From Haematobia irritans (taxonomy: Eukaryota; Arthropoda; Insecta; Diptera; Muscidae), in contig NC_134398.1 in the NCBI RefSeq assembly GCF_050003625.1, positions 204,897,313 through 204,961,312 on the forward strand: a stretch of 64,000 nucleotides of DNA. Direction: 5' to 3'. The translations under genes and the position numbers were made by a program. Below, piece by piece: positions 11,060 to 21,945 of this stretch (position 1 is its first letter; every line of letters begins with the position of its first letter). Under the pieces are notes generated by a model. That model saw only the letters and a program-made list of their open reading frames with translations. It searched no databases and was not told where the DNA came from.

Positions 11060-11230
11060 GAAAAAATTGTCAAAGCTGTTTTTTATAGAAAATGTTGTCA
11101 CTATTGTATTTATATGGAATGTTTTGTCAAAATTTAATTTCTATAAAAAAATTATTCGAAATATTATTACTATAGAAAATTTGTTTCCTATAGAAAATTA
11201 AGTCAACATTTATTTCTATAGAAAATAAAA
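11060..11230. repeat. Degenerate 29-bp satellite 1
   Basis: Five or six decayed units with TATAGAAAAT and TTGTC motifs, next to the 3' end of family C copy C0. Confidence 0.7.
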
Positions 11231-11237
11231 AATAAAA

Positions 11238-12916
11238 CAAGTATATACAGCAGTATGTTCGTCCGGGCCAAATCATAAATACCCACCACCATGAATCAAA
11301 TATACTAATTTCCTTAGAAAATTTCATGGGGGTTTGATGACAGATCAGTTTAACCAGTTCGCATCCCGAAAATAAATGCAAAGATTTTACCTATCAGATT
11401 ACGGATTTATAAGAACTATTTTTGTTTAAGTTTTAAAGGAATCATAAACATATCCTGTAAATGTGCAAGAAAATTAAGAAAAAATACCTTGATTTGAAAT
11501 CTAAAATCTATAGTACACCAACTGTTTTATGATTACGAGAAGTAATATCTGGCAAATTTACATTTATGGTAAATGCACCTTCTGTACCCTCAATATCTGA
11601 AATCGGTCTATATGGAGGCCTTACCAGCGTTGCAACAACGAATTTTTATTTTGTACCAAATTTTTCCAAAATTCGTACCAGGGGACCAGTTTTCTAATTT
11701 AAATTAAAATAATTTAAAAGTTACAATTTTTCTAAAATTTTTCTTCGAAAGAAAATTTTTTCAAAATTTTATTTCTATATAAAATGTTGACCTCATTCTA
11801 TTTCTATCGAAAATTTAGTCCATGTTTTATTTCTATAGAAAATTTGGTCCAAATTTTATTTCAATAGATTTCATTTTAGCCAAAATTTCAATTTAGCCAA
11901 AATTTAATTTCTATAGAAAATGTAGCCAAAGTTTAATTCTATTGAAAATTTAGCCAAAATTTAATTTCTGTAAAAAATTTAGCCAAAATTTTATTTCTAT
12001 TACATATTTAGCAGAAATTTGTACAAAATTTTTGCATAATATTGTATCCCAAAATTTTTTAAGAAGCTTATTTCTATACAAAATTTTGTTAAAATTTTAT
12101 TTCTATGAAAAATTTGTTAAAATTTTATTTCTATGAAAATTTTGTTAAAATTTTATTTCTATAGAAATTTTTGTCCAAATGTTATTTCTGCAGAAAAATT
12201 GCATTTGGTCTGACCATCGGACCAACTTCAATAATTTTTTGGGTCTATTTTGGTCAATCGGACTAATGGGGCTACGCCAAAAACATGGAAGGATACGTAC
12301 AGTATTCAGCACATCTATTGTAGTTCTAGAATATAGACCCCAAAACGGAGGGCCGGTTTATAAGGGGACTATATAAAAAACTGGACCGATACACAATATA
12401 TTCGGCACACCTCTTAATGGTCCTAGAATACCTCCAGATTTCAAATTTCAGGCAAATTGGATAAAAACTACGGATTGTAGAAGTCCAAGAAGTAAACTCG
12501 TAACATCGGTCTAAAAGGGGGCTATATCAAAACTTCGTCCGATAGTGACCATCTCCGGCACGCCTTGTAATGGTCCTATAATACCTCTAGATTTCCAACT
12601 TCAGACAAATTGGATAAAAACTACGGATTCTAGAAGCTCAAGAAATAAAATCGGGAGTTCTGTCTATATGGGAGCTATATTAAAACATGGTCCGATAATC
12701 ACCATTTTCAGCACTCCTCCTTATAGCCCTAGAATACCTCTAGGTTTCCGATTTCTGGCAAATTGGATAAAAACTACGGTTTTTATAAGCCCAAGACCCC
12801 AAATCGGGCGATCGGTTGATATGGGAGCTATATCAAAATCTGGACCGATCTAGCTCATCTTCGACATGACAAACTTATTATACCCCTGTCACCATTCTAT
12901 GGTGGTGGGTATAAAA
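11238..12916 (-). mobile_element. DINE-1-like element, family C copy C0 (inverse)
   Basis: The 3' end (CAAGTATATACAGCAGTATG) is at 11238 and the 5' end (inverse of TATACCCACCACCATAGAATG) at about 12916. Between them are a 29-bp array (11745-12205) and about four diverged 153-bp units (12230-12850). The microsatellite core is deleted: GACCGATCTAGCTCATCTTC joins directly to the 5' block. It is nested in hAT element 1. Confidence 0.65.
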
Positions 12917-13560
12917 ATATTTTTATGTAGAAAATTTTGTCAAAAATTTATTTCTATAGAAAATTTAGCCAAAATTTTGCTTCTATAGAAAATTGTGCAA
13001 AATTTTATTTACACAAAAAATTTTCCAAAATTTCTATTAATAATTTTTTCAAATTTTTTTCCATAGAAAATTGTGCCAAAATTTTGTTACTATAGATTTT
13101 TTTTATACAAAATTTATACAACATTTTATGTCGATAGAAAATTAAGTCAACATTTTATTTTTATAGAAAATGTAGTCTAAATTTTCTTTCTATAGAAAAT
13201 TTTGCAGCATTTTATTTCTTTAGAAAATTTTGCAAAATTTTATTTACTACACAAAAAATTTTCCAAAAATTTCTATTGATATTTTTTTCAAAATTTTATT
13301 TCTATAGAAAATTTTGTCAAAATTTGTTTACTATAGTCTTTTTATAGAAAATTTGGTAAAACTTTATTTATATAGAAAATTTTCTCAAACATTTATTTAT
13401 ATAGAGAATTTAGTTCAAATTTTGTTTCTATAGAAAATTTTGCAAACTTTTATTTACTACAAAAAAATTTTTCCAAAATTTCTATTTATATTTTTTTCAA
13501 AATTTTATTTCTATAAAACAATTTGTCAACATTTTATTTATGTAGCAAATTTTCTCAAAT
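12917..13560. repeat. 29-bp satellite 1 array
   Basis: About 20 degenerate units in the same orientation as 1-885. A larger unit of about 215 bp seems to recur: ACACAAAAAATTTTCCAAAA-like blocks at about 13012, 13250 and 13460. Confidence 0.8.
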
Positions 13561-13569
13561 TTTTTTCTT

Positions 13570-14130
13570 ACTGATACTCACTGCTAAGTCGAAAACTGGT
13601 AAAAGTGACTCAAACTTTGCTATATAAAAATTATGAATGTTTCCCAAATATTGCACGAGATTTTGTAGAAGTCTGATTTCAGATTTTATCAAAATGTTGA
13701 TCTAAATACAAAGTTGTGCAGAGTATGTTACAATCGGCCCGCCCGACTTTAGACTTTCTTTGCATTTTTATTTTTTGCTATAATTGTGTTACGTCCCATA
13801 ACGTTAGATTTAAATTTTAGGTACAGAGATTTTCTAGAAGTATATACAATTTTGTCTAAATCGATTCAGATTCATGCATATGGGAATATAACCCTTTATA
13901 ATAATTTTCGTCCACAAATACATATACTGTCGGTATCTTCTCATATTATGATGGGTATTTATATCATTATTTTATTTATTAAACATTGCCCTAAATTTGA
14001 AATAAAGAGTTTAATTGGTATAAATGCGAAATTAAGACCTTTCTTGCACACATAAATAAATACGATACTTTATATCGATCCATATATATACCCCATATAT
14101 ATCCCCTCAATAGAACTACAAATTAGTGGT
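13570..14130 (+). mobile_element. Diverged family D 3'-domain fragments
   Basis: Block 13570-13765 has ACTGCTAAGTCGAAAA and ends in CGGCCCGCCCGACTTTAGAC, a decayed family D terminus. Block 13775-14130 begins ATTGTGTTACGTCCCATAAC, a relative of the ATTGTGTTCCACCCTAG block, but lacks the terminus. Both are nested inside hAT element 1. Confidence 0.5.
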
Positions 14131-14260
14131 ACTAAAATGAGATTTAGTTATATTACCCGGAGTCGACTCCGGAGTCGGAGTCGGAGTCGAGCTGATGAAA
14201 AATGCTGGAGTCGGAGTCGGAGTCGGAGTCGAGCAAAATTGGCTCGACTCCACAGCCCTG

Positions 14261-14403
14261 GTCAAAATACCAACATTTTCCTTGTAAAATCGTCACTGCT
14301 TAGTCGAAAAGTTAAAATGACTCATATATATCGAGCGATAAATCATAAATAAACTTTTTCGAAGTTTCCTTACAATTGCTTCAGAATTAAACGTTTCCCA
14401 TAT
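14261..14403 (+). mobile_element. Family D copy D1, middle part
   Basis: D1 resumes after the 8-bp duplication: CCAACATTTTCCTTGTAAAA, ACTGCTTAGTCG, and down to GTTTCCCATATTTTT, where family C copy C1 is inserted. The same order without insertion can be read in the inverse D2 copy at 19310-19500. Confidence 0.7.
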
Positions 14404-14545
14404 TTTTATACCCACCACCATAGAATGGTGACGGGGGTATAATAAGTTTGTCATTCCGTTTGTAACGCATCGAAATATCGATTTCCGACTATATAAAGTA
14501 TATATATTCTTGATCAGGGAGAAATTCTAAGACGATATAAGCATG

Positions 14546-14556
14546 TCCGTCTGTCC

Positions 14557-14596
<40 letters not shown>

Positions 14597-14602
14597 GGCT
14601 GT
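14546..14602. repeat. (GTCT)n microsatellite core of C1
   Basis: About 14 consecutive GTCY tetranucleotides, the characteristic internal microsatellite of DINE-1-type elements. Shorter versions lie at 2789-2826, 6149-6172, 17812-17836 and 42961-42986. Confidence 0.9.
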
Positions 14603-14719
14603 CTGTTGTAATCACGCTACAGCATTCAATAATGGAGCCATCGTCCTGAAATTTGGCACAGAATCGTCTTTTGTCTGCGCGCAGGTCAAGTTCGAAGATG
14701 GGCTATATCGGGCCATGTT

Positions 14720-15700
14720 TTGGTATAGCCCCCATATAAACCGACCTCCCGATTTGGGGTCTTTCGCTTATAGAAACCGTAGTTTTCATCCAATTTGCGC
14801 GAAATTGAAAATCTAGAGATATTTTGGGACCTTGAAGAGGTGTGCCAAAAATGGTGAGTGTCGGTCCATGTTTTGGTATAGCCCCCATATAAACCGACCT
14901 CCCGATTTGGGGTCTTTCGCTTATAGAAACCGTAGTTTTCATCCAATTTGCGCGAAATTGAAAATCTAGAGGTATTTTGGGACCTTGAAGAGGTGTGCCA
15001 AAAATGGTGAGTGTCGGTCCATGGTTTGGTATAGCCCCCATATAAACCGATCTCCCGATTTGGGGTCTTTCGCTTATAGAAACCGTAGTTTTCATCCAAT
15101 TTGCGCGAAATTGAAAATCTAGAGATATTTTGGGACCTTGAAGAGGTGTGCCAAAAATGGTGAGTGTCGGTCCATGTTTTGGTATAGCCCCCATATAAAC
15201 CGACCTCCCGATTTGGGGTCTTTCGCTTATAGAAACCGTAGTTTTCATCCAATTTGCGCGAAATTGAAAATCTAGAGGTATTTTGGGACCTTGAAGAGGT
15301 GTGCCAAAAATGGTGAGTGTCGGTCCATGGTTTGGTATAGCCCCCATATAAACCGATCTCCCGATTTGGGGTCTTTCGCTTATAGAAACCGTAGTTTTCA
15401 TCCAATTTGCGCGAAATTGAAAATCTAGAGATATTTTGGGACCTTGAAGAGGTGTGCCAAAAATGGTGAGTGTCGGTCCATGTTTTGGTATAGCCCCCAT
15501 ATAAACCGACCTCCCGATTTTACTTCTTGGGCTTATAGAAACCGTAGTTTTTATCCAATTTGCCTGAAATTGGAAATCTAGAGGTATTTTTGGGCCATAA
15601 AGAGGTGTGCCGAAAACGGTTAGTATCGGTCGGTATTTTAGTATAGCCCCCATAAGAACGATTTCCCGATTTAACTCCTTAGGTTTCTAGAAACCGTAGT
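14720..15700. repeat. 153-bp tandem array with 306-bp dimer periodicity
   Basis: Six to seven units. The central five are near-identical and alternate between two variants (A: GACCTCCCG with GAGGTATT; B: GATCTCCCG with GAGATATT), giving a 306-bp higher-order unit repeated about 2.5 times. On the minus strand the array stays open for 316 codons and encodes only the repeat. Confidence 0.9.
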
Positions 15701-15794
15701 TTTTATCCGATTTGCCTGAAATTGTAAATATTCTCGTATTTAAGGCTCACAAAAACGTGTATCGGATTAAGTTTTTATCGGTCCATTTGGTAAT

Positions 15795-16339
15795 CAGAGA
15801 TGGTCTGTATCAAACTTTTTTAGGTTTGCGACTGTCGCAAAGTTGTAAACGTCGTAAACGTCACATACGTGTCGTAAATGTAGAAAAAGTAACAAAAGTC
15901 GCAAATTCAAAATACTTTAGTCGCGTCAGCTAGGCAGCAAATTCGATGATATCCAAGACGATGGTATGTGCGAAGAGAAAGTTGTAGTCCCCACATTTTC
16001 CCTATTGCCTTTTGCACGAGTACAGGATAACCGTGGATTTTCTCGTCCTTTCTTAGCTTTAAGTTCAGTCTCCTGTCCAATATAACCCCAAGGTATTTTG
16101 CACACTCCCCAACGGGAATTTCGATACCACCTACGAAAATAGGCTTGACCGTGGGAAAACTTTCACAAATTTTTGCAGAAACTCACAGCGAATGCTGTCA
16201 AGCTAAATTAAAAAATGTTCAGGATTTCTTCTATTCAAAATTATGTTTTCTACAGTAGGTTTACGACTTTTGCGACATACGTATTATACTGTCGCAAATG
16301 TATGTCACAAAAGTCACAGTTTGTGACAGGCCAACCCTG
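15795..16339. mobile_element. hAT-like non-autonomous element 2 (545 bp)
   Basis: It is flanked by a perfect 8-bp target duplication TTGGTAAT (15787-15794, 16340-16347). The imperfect terminal inverted repeats are CAGAGATGGTCTGTATCAAA on the left and, read inward from the right, CAGGGTTGGCCTGTCACAAA. Both ends are studded with a short motif GTCRYAAA (such as GTCGCAAA, GTCGTAAA, GTCACAAA) in both orientations, like hAT subterminal transposase-binding repeats. It carries a LINE fragment instead of a transposase. Confidence 0.82.
15934..16164 (-). pseudogene. LINE reverse transcriptase fragment carried inside hAT element 2
   Basis: An uninterrupted minus-strand frame of about 75 codons encodes FVGGIEIPVGECAKYLGVIL, then DRRLNLKLRKDEK, then GYPVLVQKAIGKMWGLQLS. 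Established pattern: AKYLGV-[IV]-LD-x-[RK]-L sits just after the catalytic region of Jockey/LOA-type reverse transcriptases. The fragment lacks the YxDD core, a start codon and a 3' tail. It lies wholly between the hAT subterminal repeats, so it was captured by, or inserted in, that element before or after it jumped. The frame is still open, so the event may be young or the fragment short enough to escape stops. Confidence 0.8.
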
Positions 16340-16736
16340 TTGGTAATGCCTCCATATAGACCAATTTCACTTCTTGTGAGTATAGAAGGCGCACTGATCA
16401 TGAAAATTGCTTGAAACTCAATGTAAAATTTCCAGATTTTATTTTTCGGGTGAAAATCTACAGATTTAAAATTTCAAATCAAGACGTTATTTTATAATTT
16501 TCTTGCACACTTACAAGAGATGTTAATGATTCCTCTAAAACTCAAACAAAAATGGTTCTTATAAATCCAGAATCTGATATAGTCCTCATAGGTGAAATCT
16601 TTAAATGTATCTTCGGGAAGTGTCCTCAAGTCCTCAAGCCCTCCTGAAATTTCAAAGGAAATCCTAATATTTGGTTCATGGTGGTAGGTATTTAAGATTC
16701 GGCCCGGCCGAACTTACTGCTGTATATACTTGTTTT

Positions 16737-17477
16737 TACTAACATTGTGTTCCACCCTAGTGCATTAGCCGACTTAAATTTTGAGTCTATAGATTTTGTA
16801 GAAGTCTATCAAATTCTGTCCAGATCGAGTGATATTTAAATGTATGTATTTGGGACAAACCTTTATATATAACCCCCAACACATTTGACGGATGTGATAT
16901 GTTATCGAAAATTTAGATCTACAAAGTGGAGCAGGGTATAATATAGTCGGCCCCGCCCGACTTTAGACTTTTTTTACTTGTTTTTAATAAAATTGTGTTC
17001 CACCCTAGTGCATTAGCCGACTTAAATTTTGAGTCTATAGATTTTGTAGAAGTCTATCAAATTCTGTCTAGATCGAGTGATATTTAAATGTATATATTTC
17101 GGACAAACCTTTATATATAGCCCCCAACACATTTGATGTGTTGGGGGTATGTATGATATGGTATCGAAAATTTAGATCTACAAGGTGGTGCAGGGTATAA
17201 TATAGTCGGCCCCGCCCGACTTTAGACTTTCCTTACTTGTTTTTTACTAACATAGTGTATCATCCCAGGTCATTAGCCGACTTAAATTTTAAGTCTATCG
17301 ATTATAAATTTTGTTCAGATGGATTCAGATTTAAATGTATGTATTTGGGACAAAAACCTTTATATATAACACCCAACACATTTGACGGATTTGATATAGT
17401 ATCGAAAATGTGGATTTACAAAGTGGTGCAGGGTATAATATAGTCGGCCCCGCCCGACTTTAGACTTTCCTTACTTG
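16737..17477 (+). mobile_element. Three tandem family D 3' domains
   Basis: Three head-to-tail copies of the family D 3' domain (16737-16980, 16981-17239, 17240-17477). Each begins near ACTAACATTGTGTTCCACC and ends GTCGGCCCCGCCCGACTTTA...TTACTTG. The first completes D1; the others are extra. Copies 1 and 2 are close, copy 3 more diverged. Tandem 3' ends are expected from rolling-circle elements inserting at, or reading past, each other's termini. Confidence 0.75.
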
Positions 17478-17672
17478 TTTTTTTTCTGATTTCGGCAAAA
17501 TTGGCCAAAATACCCACATTTTCCTTGGAAAAACGCCACTGCTAAGGCGAAAGCTCGTAAAAATGACTCCAATTTTCCTACACATCTAATACATATCTAT
17601 CGGCCGATAAATCATAAATACAATTTTGCAAAGTTGCCTAAAAATTGCTTCAGATTTAAATGTTTCTCAAAT
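17478..17672 (+). mobile_element. Family D middle fragment
   Basis: TTTTCTGATTTCGGCAAAAT through ACTGCTAAGGCGAAAG to GTTTCTCAAATTTTT, equivalent to the middle of D1 and interrupted at the same place by a family C element. Confidence 0.65.
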
Positions 17673-19073
17673 TTTTATACCCACCATAGAATGGTGAAGG
17701 GGGTATAACAAGTTTGTCATTCCATTTGTAACACACCAAAATATCGATTTCCGAGTATATAAACTATATATATATTCTTGATCAGGGAGAAATTCTAAGA
17801 CGATATAAGCATGTCCGTCTGTCCGACTGTCTGTCTGTTGTAATCACGCTACAGTCTACAATAATGGAACTATGGTCCTGAAATTTTGTCTGCACGCAGG
17901 CCAAGTTCGAAGATGGGCTATATCGGTCCAAGTTTTGATATAGCTCCCATATAAACCGATCACCCGATTTGGGGTCTTGGGCATCTAGAATCTGTAGTTT
18001 TTATCCAATTTGCCTGCAATTGGAAACCTACAGGTAGGTTAGGTTAGATTAGGTTAGGTGGCAGCCCGATGTATCAGGCTCACTTAGACTATTCAGTCCA
18101 TTGTGATACCACATTGGTGAACTTCTCTCTTATCACTGAGTGCTGCCCGATTCCATGTTAAACTCAATGACAAGGGACCTCCTTTTTATAGCCGAGTCCG
18201 AACGGCGTTCCACATTGCAGTGAAACCACTTAGAGAAGCTTTGAAACCCTCAGTAATGTCACCAGTATTACTGAGGTTGGATAATCCACCGCTGAAAACC
18301 TTTTTGGTGTTCGGTCGAAGCAGGAATCGAACCCACGACCTTGTGTATGCAAGGCGGGTATGCTAAATATTGCACCACGATGGCTAAACCTAGAGGTATT
18401 TTAGGACCATAAAGACGTGTGCCGAAAATGGTCATTATCGGACCATGTTTTGATACAGGCCCCATAAAGACCGATCTCCCGATTTTACTTCTTGGGCATC
18501 TAGAATCCGTAGTTTTTATCCAATTAGCCTGAAATTGGAAATCTAGAGGCATTCTAGGACCATAAAAAGGTATGCCGAATATATTGTGTATCGGTACAGT
18601 TTTTGATATAGTCCCCTTATAAACCGGCCCTCCAATTAGGGGTCTATATTCTAGAACTACAATTAGATGTGCTGAATATTGTGTGTATCCCTCCATGTTT
18701 TTGGCATAGCCCCCATTAGACCGATCTCCCGATTTAATTCCTACGGTTTCTAGAAATTGTAGTTTTTATCCGATTTGCCACAAATTGAAAATATACTGGC
18801 ATTTTAGACCCACAAAAAAAGTGTATATTATTTAATTTTTATCGGTCCATTTGGTTAGGCCACCATAACATATATACCGATTTCAGATCTTGAGGGTACA
18901 AAAAGTGAATTGATCATGAAATTTGCTTGAAACTGAATGTAAAATTTCCAAATTTTACTTCTCGTAATCATGGGGTAAAAATCTACAGATTTTAGATTTT
19001 AAATCAAGGCGTTATTTCGTTTTCTTGCACACTTACACGATATGTTTATGATTCCTCTAAAACTTAAACAAAA
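17673..19073 (+). mobile_element. DINE-1-like element, family C copy C2, 5' part
   Basis: The 5' end is TATACCCACCATAGAATGGT. It has a short GTCY core (17812-17836) and about four 153-bp units (17935-18850, one containing the SINE at 18031-18385), then a 3' domain as far as CTTAAACAAAA. There the inverse family D copy D2 is inserted; C2 continues at 20567. Confidence 0.7.
18031..18385 (-). mobile_element. tRNA-derived SINE, copy 1
   Basis: A 355-bp element bracketed by a 7-bp target duplication AAACCTA (18024-18030, 18386-18392). Read on the minus strand it begins with a tRNA-like head. The Pol III B box GGTTCGATTCC is intact (inverse at 18323-18333) but the A box has decayed (TGGTGCAATAT). 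A body of about 250 bp follows, then a short pentamer-like tail (CCTAACCTAATCTAACCTAC). Nearly the same sequence recurs at 44971-45317. Confidence 0.85.
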
Positions 19074-20566
19074 CAAGTAAGGAAAGTCTAAAGTCGGGCG
19101 GGGCCGACTATATTATACCCTGCACCACTTTGTAGATATAAATTTTCGATACCATATCACATCCGTCAAATGTGTTGGGGGCTATATATACAGGTATGTT
19201 CCAAATATATACATTTAAATATCACTCGATCTGGACAGAATTTTATAGACTTTTACAAAATCTATAGACTCAAAATTTAAGTTGGCTAATGCACTAGGGT
19301 GGAACACAATTTTAGTAACAAATATGGGAAACATTTAAATCTGAAGCAATTTTAAGGAAACTTCGCAAAAGTTTATTTATGATTTATCGCTCGATATATA
19401 TGTATTAGAAGTTTAGGAAAATTAGAGTCATTTTTACAACTTTTTGACTAAGCAGTGGCGATTTTACAAGGAAAATGTTGGTATTTTGACCATTTTTGTC
19501 GAAATCAGAAAAACATATATATGGGAGCTATATCTAAATTTGAACCGATTTCAATCAAATTTGGCACATATGACTATATTACTAATTGTAATCCTAGTGC
19601 AAAATTTCAACCAAATTGGGCCAAAACTCTGGCTTCTGGGGCCATATAAGTCCATATCGGAAGAAAAATATATATGGAAGCTATATCTAAATCTGAACCG
19701 ATTTCAATCAAATTTGGCACACATGATTATACTACCAATTGTACTCCATGTGCAAAATTTCAAGCTAATCGGTATAAAACTCTAGCTTCTGGGTCCATAT
19801 ATATGCATATCGGGTGAAAGATATATATGGGAGCTATATCTAAATCTGAATCAATTTCAACCAAATTTGGCACGCATAGCTACAATGCTAGATCTACTCC
19901 CTGTGCAAAATTTCAACCAAATTGGGCGAAAACTCTGGCTTTTAGGACCATATTAGTCCATATCGGGCGAAAGATATATATGGGAGCTATATCTAAATCT
20001 GAACCGATTTCAATCAAATTTTGCACACTTGACTATACTACTAATTGTATTCCTTGTGCAAAATTTCAACCAAATTCGGCCAAAAATCTCGCTTCCATAT
20101 CGGGCGAAAGATATATATTAGAGCTATATCTAAATCTGAACCGATTTCAATCAATTTTTGCACACTTGACTATACGACTAAGTGTTATTTTTGTTCAAAA
20201 TTTCAAGCAAATCGGTATAAAACTCTGGCTGCTGGGTCCATATTAGTGTATATCGGGCGAAAGATATATATGGGAGCTATATCTAAATCTGAACCGATTT
20301 TTTCCAAAATCAATAGGGGGCTATTCTGACCCAAGTTAGGAACATGTGCCAAATTTGAAGGCGATTGGACTTAAATTGCGACCTAGACTTTGATCACAAA
20401 AATGTGTTCACAGACAGACGGTCGGACGGAGGGACGGACAAACGGACATGGTTATATCGACTCAGGGACCCACCCTGAGCATTATTGCTGTCTATCTCGT
20501 CTCCTTCTGGGTGTTACAAACATAACTTATAATATCCTGTTCCACAGTGTGGCGCAGGGTATAAAA
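19074..20566 (-). mobile_element. DINE-1-like element, family D copy D2, complete
   Basis: The 3' end (CAAGTAAGGAAAGTCTAAAG, then GTCGGGCGGGGCCGAC hairpin) is at 19074. The 5' end (inverse of TATACCCTGCGCCACACTGT) is at about 20566. It contains about five 153-bp units (19510-20300), with no microsatellite expansion beyond ACAGACGGTCGGACGG. It is uninterrupted, 1.49 kb, and the best family D reference here. It is inserted into the A-rich end of C2. Confidence 0.8.
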
Positions 20567-20860
20567 ATGGTTCTTATAAATCCAGAATCTGATCTAGTTT
20601 CTATAGATAAAATCCTTACATTTATCTTCGGCAAGCGTACTGGTTGAACTGATCTGCTAAGTCTTTAGATTTTGTAGAAGTCTAACAAATGTTGTCCAGA
20701 TCGGGTCAGATTTAAATATATGTATATGGGAACGTTAACCTTTAGCATATAGCACCCAAAACATTTGACGGATTTTATATGGTATTGAAAATGTGGATCT
20801 ACAAAGTGGTGCAGGGTATAATATATTCGGCCACGTCCTACTTTAGACTTTCTTTACTTG
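20567..20860 (+). mobile_element. C2 remainder joined to another family D 3' end
   Basis: GGTTCTTATAAATCCAGAAT (20569-) resumes C2 but breaks off near 20652. From there a family D 3' domain (AAGTCTTTAGATTTTGTAGA ... TTCGGCCACGTCCTACTTTAG ... TTACTTG) runs to 20860. Confidence 0.6.
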
Positions 20861-21945
20861 TTTCAATTACCATTAGGTTACACTGGATTTTACTTTTACC
20901 TTTACAGGCTTGTATTTCTGTTTTCAGTCCAACCGAGGTATATGCTATCTTGTAATAGATGAAATTTGCTTCGTTTTCACCAACATAATAACCCTTCGTG
21001 CATTCCATTTTCTTCACTTAGACCTGCACACATAACTGCAGGCATGTCTTGCCAAAAGAAAAGGTCGTTTATAAACTGACGAATATGGAAGAATTTTAAG
21101 AAAGAGAAAAAACCCAAACTAACTATACCACTTTATCGAACTGTATACACATCGATGAATGAAGGCGGGTGAATAAGACTAAAATTTTCTCTTTTGTTCA
21201 CTGACTTCCTTTGCAGAAAGTCTTTTTGTTTTCAAAAAAAAAAAAAAAAACTTCTAGTCCACTTTAACTCAACGAAAGTGCTAAAAAATACTTGAAGTGA
21301 ACTAATTTTAGTTGTACTGAAGTGCACTCAATTTGAGGAAGAAAAAGAAGTGAAAAGAATGGCAAACAAAAAAAACAACACAGAAATCCTATCAAGAAGA
21401 CTATTGTTTAATTAACATTAACACTTGATAGAACCATAGATGAAGTTATTGCAATGGACAATGGCAATCAAACAACTTTCCTAGAATTCCATGCTATTGT
21501 CCATGCCGTGTTGTAGTTGCATTACAAAGAAAACTTTTTCAAACTTAATTGATAGGACATCGAAATAAGGATGATAGCACATGGGTGAAAATGTAGAAGC
21601 TAATCCATTTAAACTATCCGAAAGCTTGATTGGAGAAAATTAAGATATGGGTTGTTTCGTAGTCGCCTTGTTGATTAATGCAATTCTTCTGTCAACTAAA
21701 GGAACTAAAAACTACGGTGCTACCAAAAAAAAATGTAAGTAATATCCCAGCAAAAAATTTGGAAGTTCTTATTAAGGCACAACTTTAAGAGAACTTCTAA
21801 AAATGCTCTCCCAATGATGTTCTTTATTTCAACTGCACAGGAAGTTCATTTGAGTCAATTTCTTTATAACTCGCTTTTTTCATATTTTTAATGGGAAATT
21901 TATTTTTTTGTGTTACAAATAGGTTAAAAACAGATTAAGAATTAA
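20861..21945. other. No supported gene
   Basis: Single-copy-looking DNA with an A-run at about 21233-21250. No open frame over 60 codons and no repeat recognised. Confidence 0.55.

Larger units (their letters stand above)
10659..14260. mobile_element. hAT-like non-autonomous element 1 with GGAGTC-repeat ends
   Basis: The termini are CAGGGCTGTGGAGTCG (10659) and its inverse ending CAGCCCTG (14260). They are flanked by a perfect 8-bp target duplication GTCAAAAT (10651-10658, 14261-14268), and the family D host sequence reads through across the gap. An 8-bp duplication with CA...TG ends is diagnostic of hAT. The ends are built of (GGAGTC)n-type hexamers (10668-10765 and 14155-14255). The 3.6-kb interior holds no transposase; most of it is later insertions (a family C copy, 29-bp arrays, family D 3' fragments). 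Confidence 0.85.
14404..16732 (+). mobile_element. DINE-1-like element, family C copy C1, complete but interrupted
   Basis: The 5' end is TATACCCACCACCATAGAATG. It is followed by CTATATAAAGTATATATATT, a long (GTCT)n core (14546-14602), a 153-bp array (14720-15700), hAT element 2 (15795-16339), and a 3' domain ending TTCGGCCCGGCCGAACTTAC...TATACTTG at 16732. It is inserted into family D copy D1, between ATATTTTT and TTACTAACATTGTG. Confidence 0.8.

Noticed and set aside
14703..15653. 316-codon minus-strand open frame (and a 239-codon overlapping one)
   Set aside because: It is entirely the 153-bp tandem repeat. A repeat length divisible by three keeps two frames open by default, and there is no non-repetitive domain.
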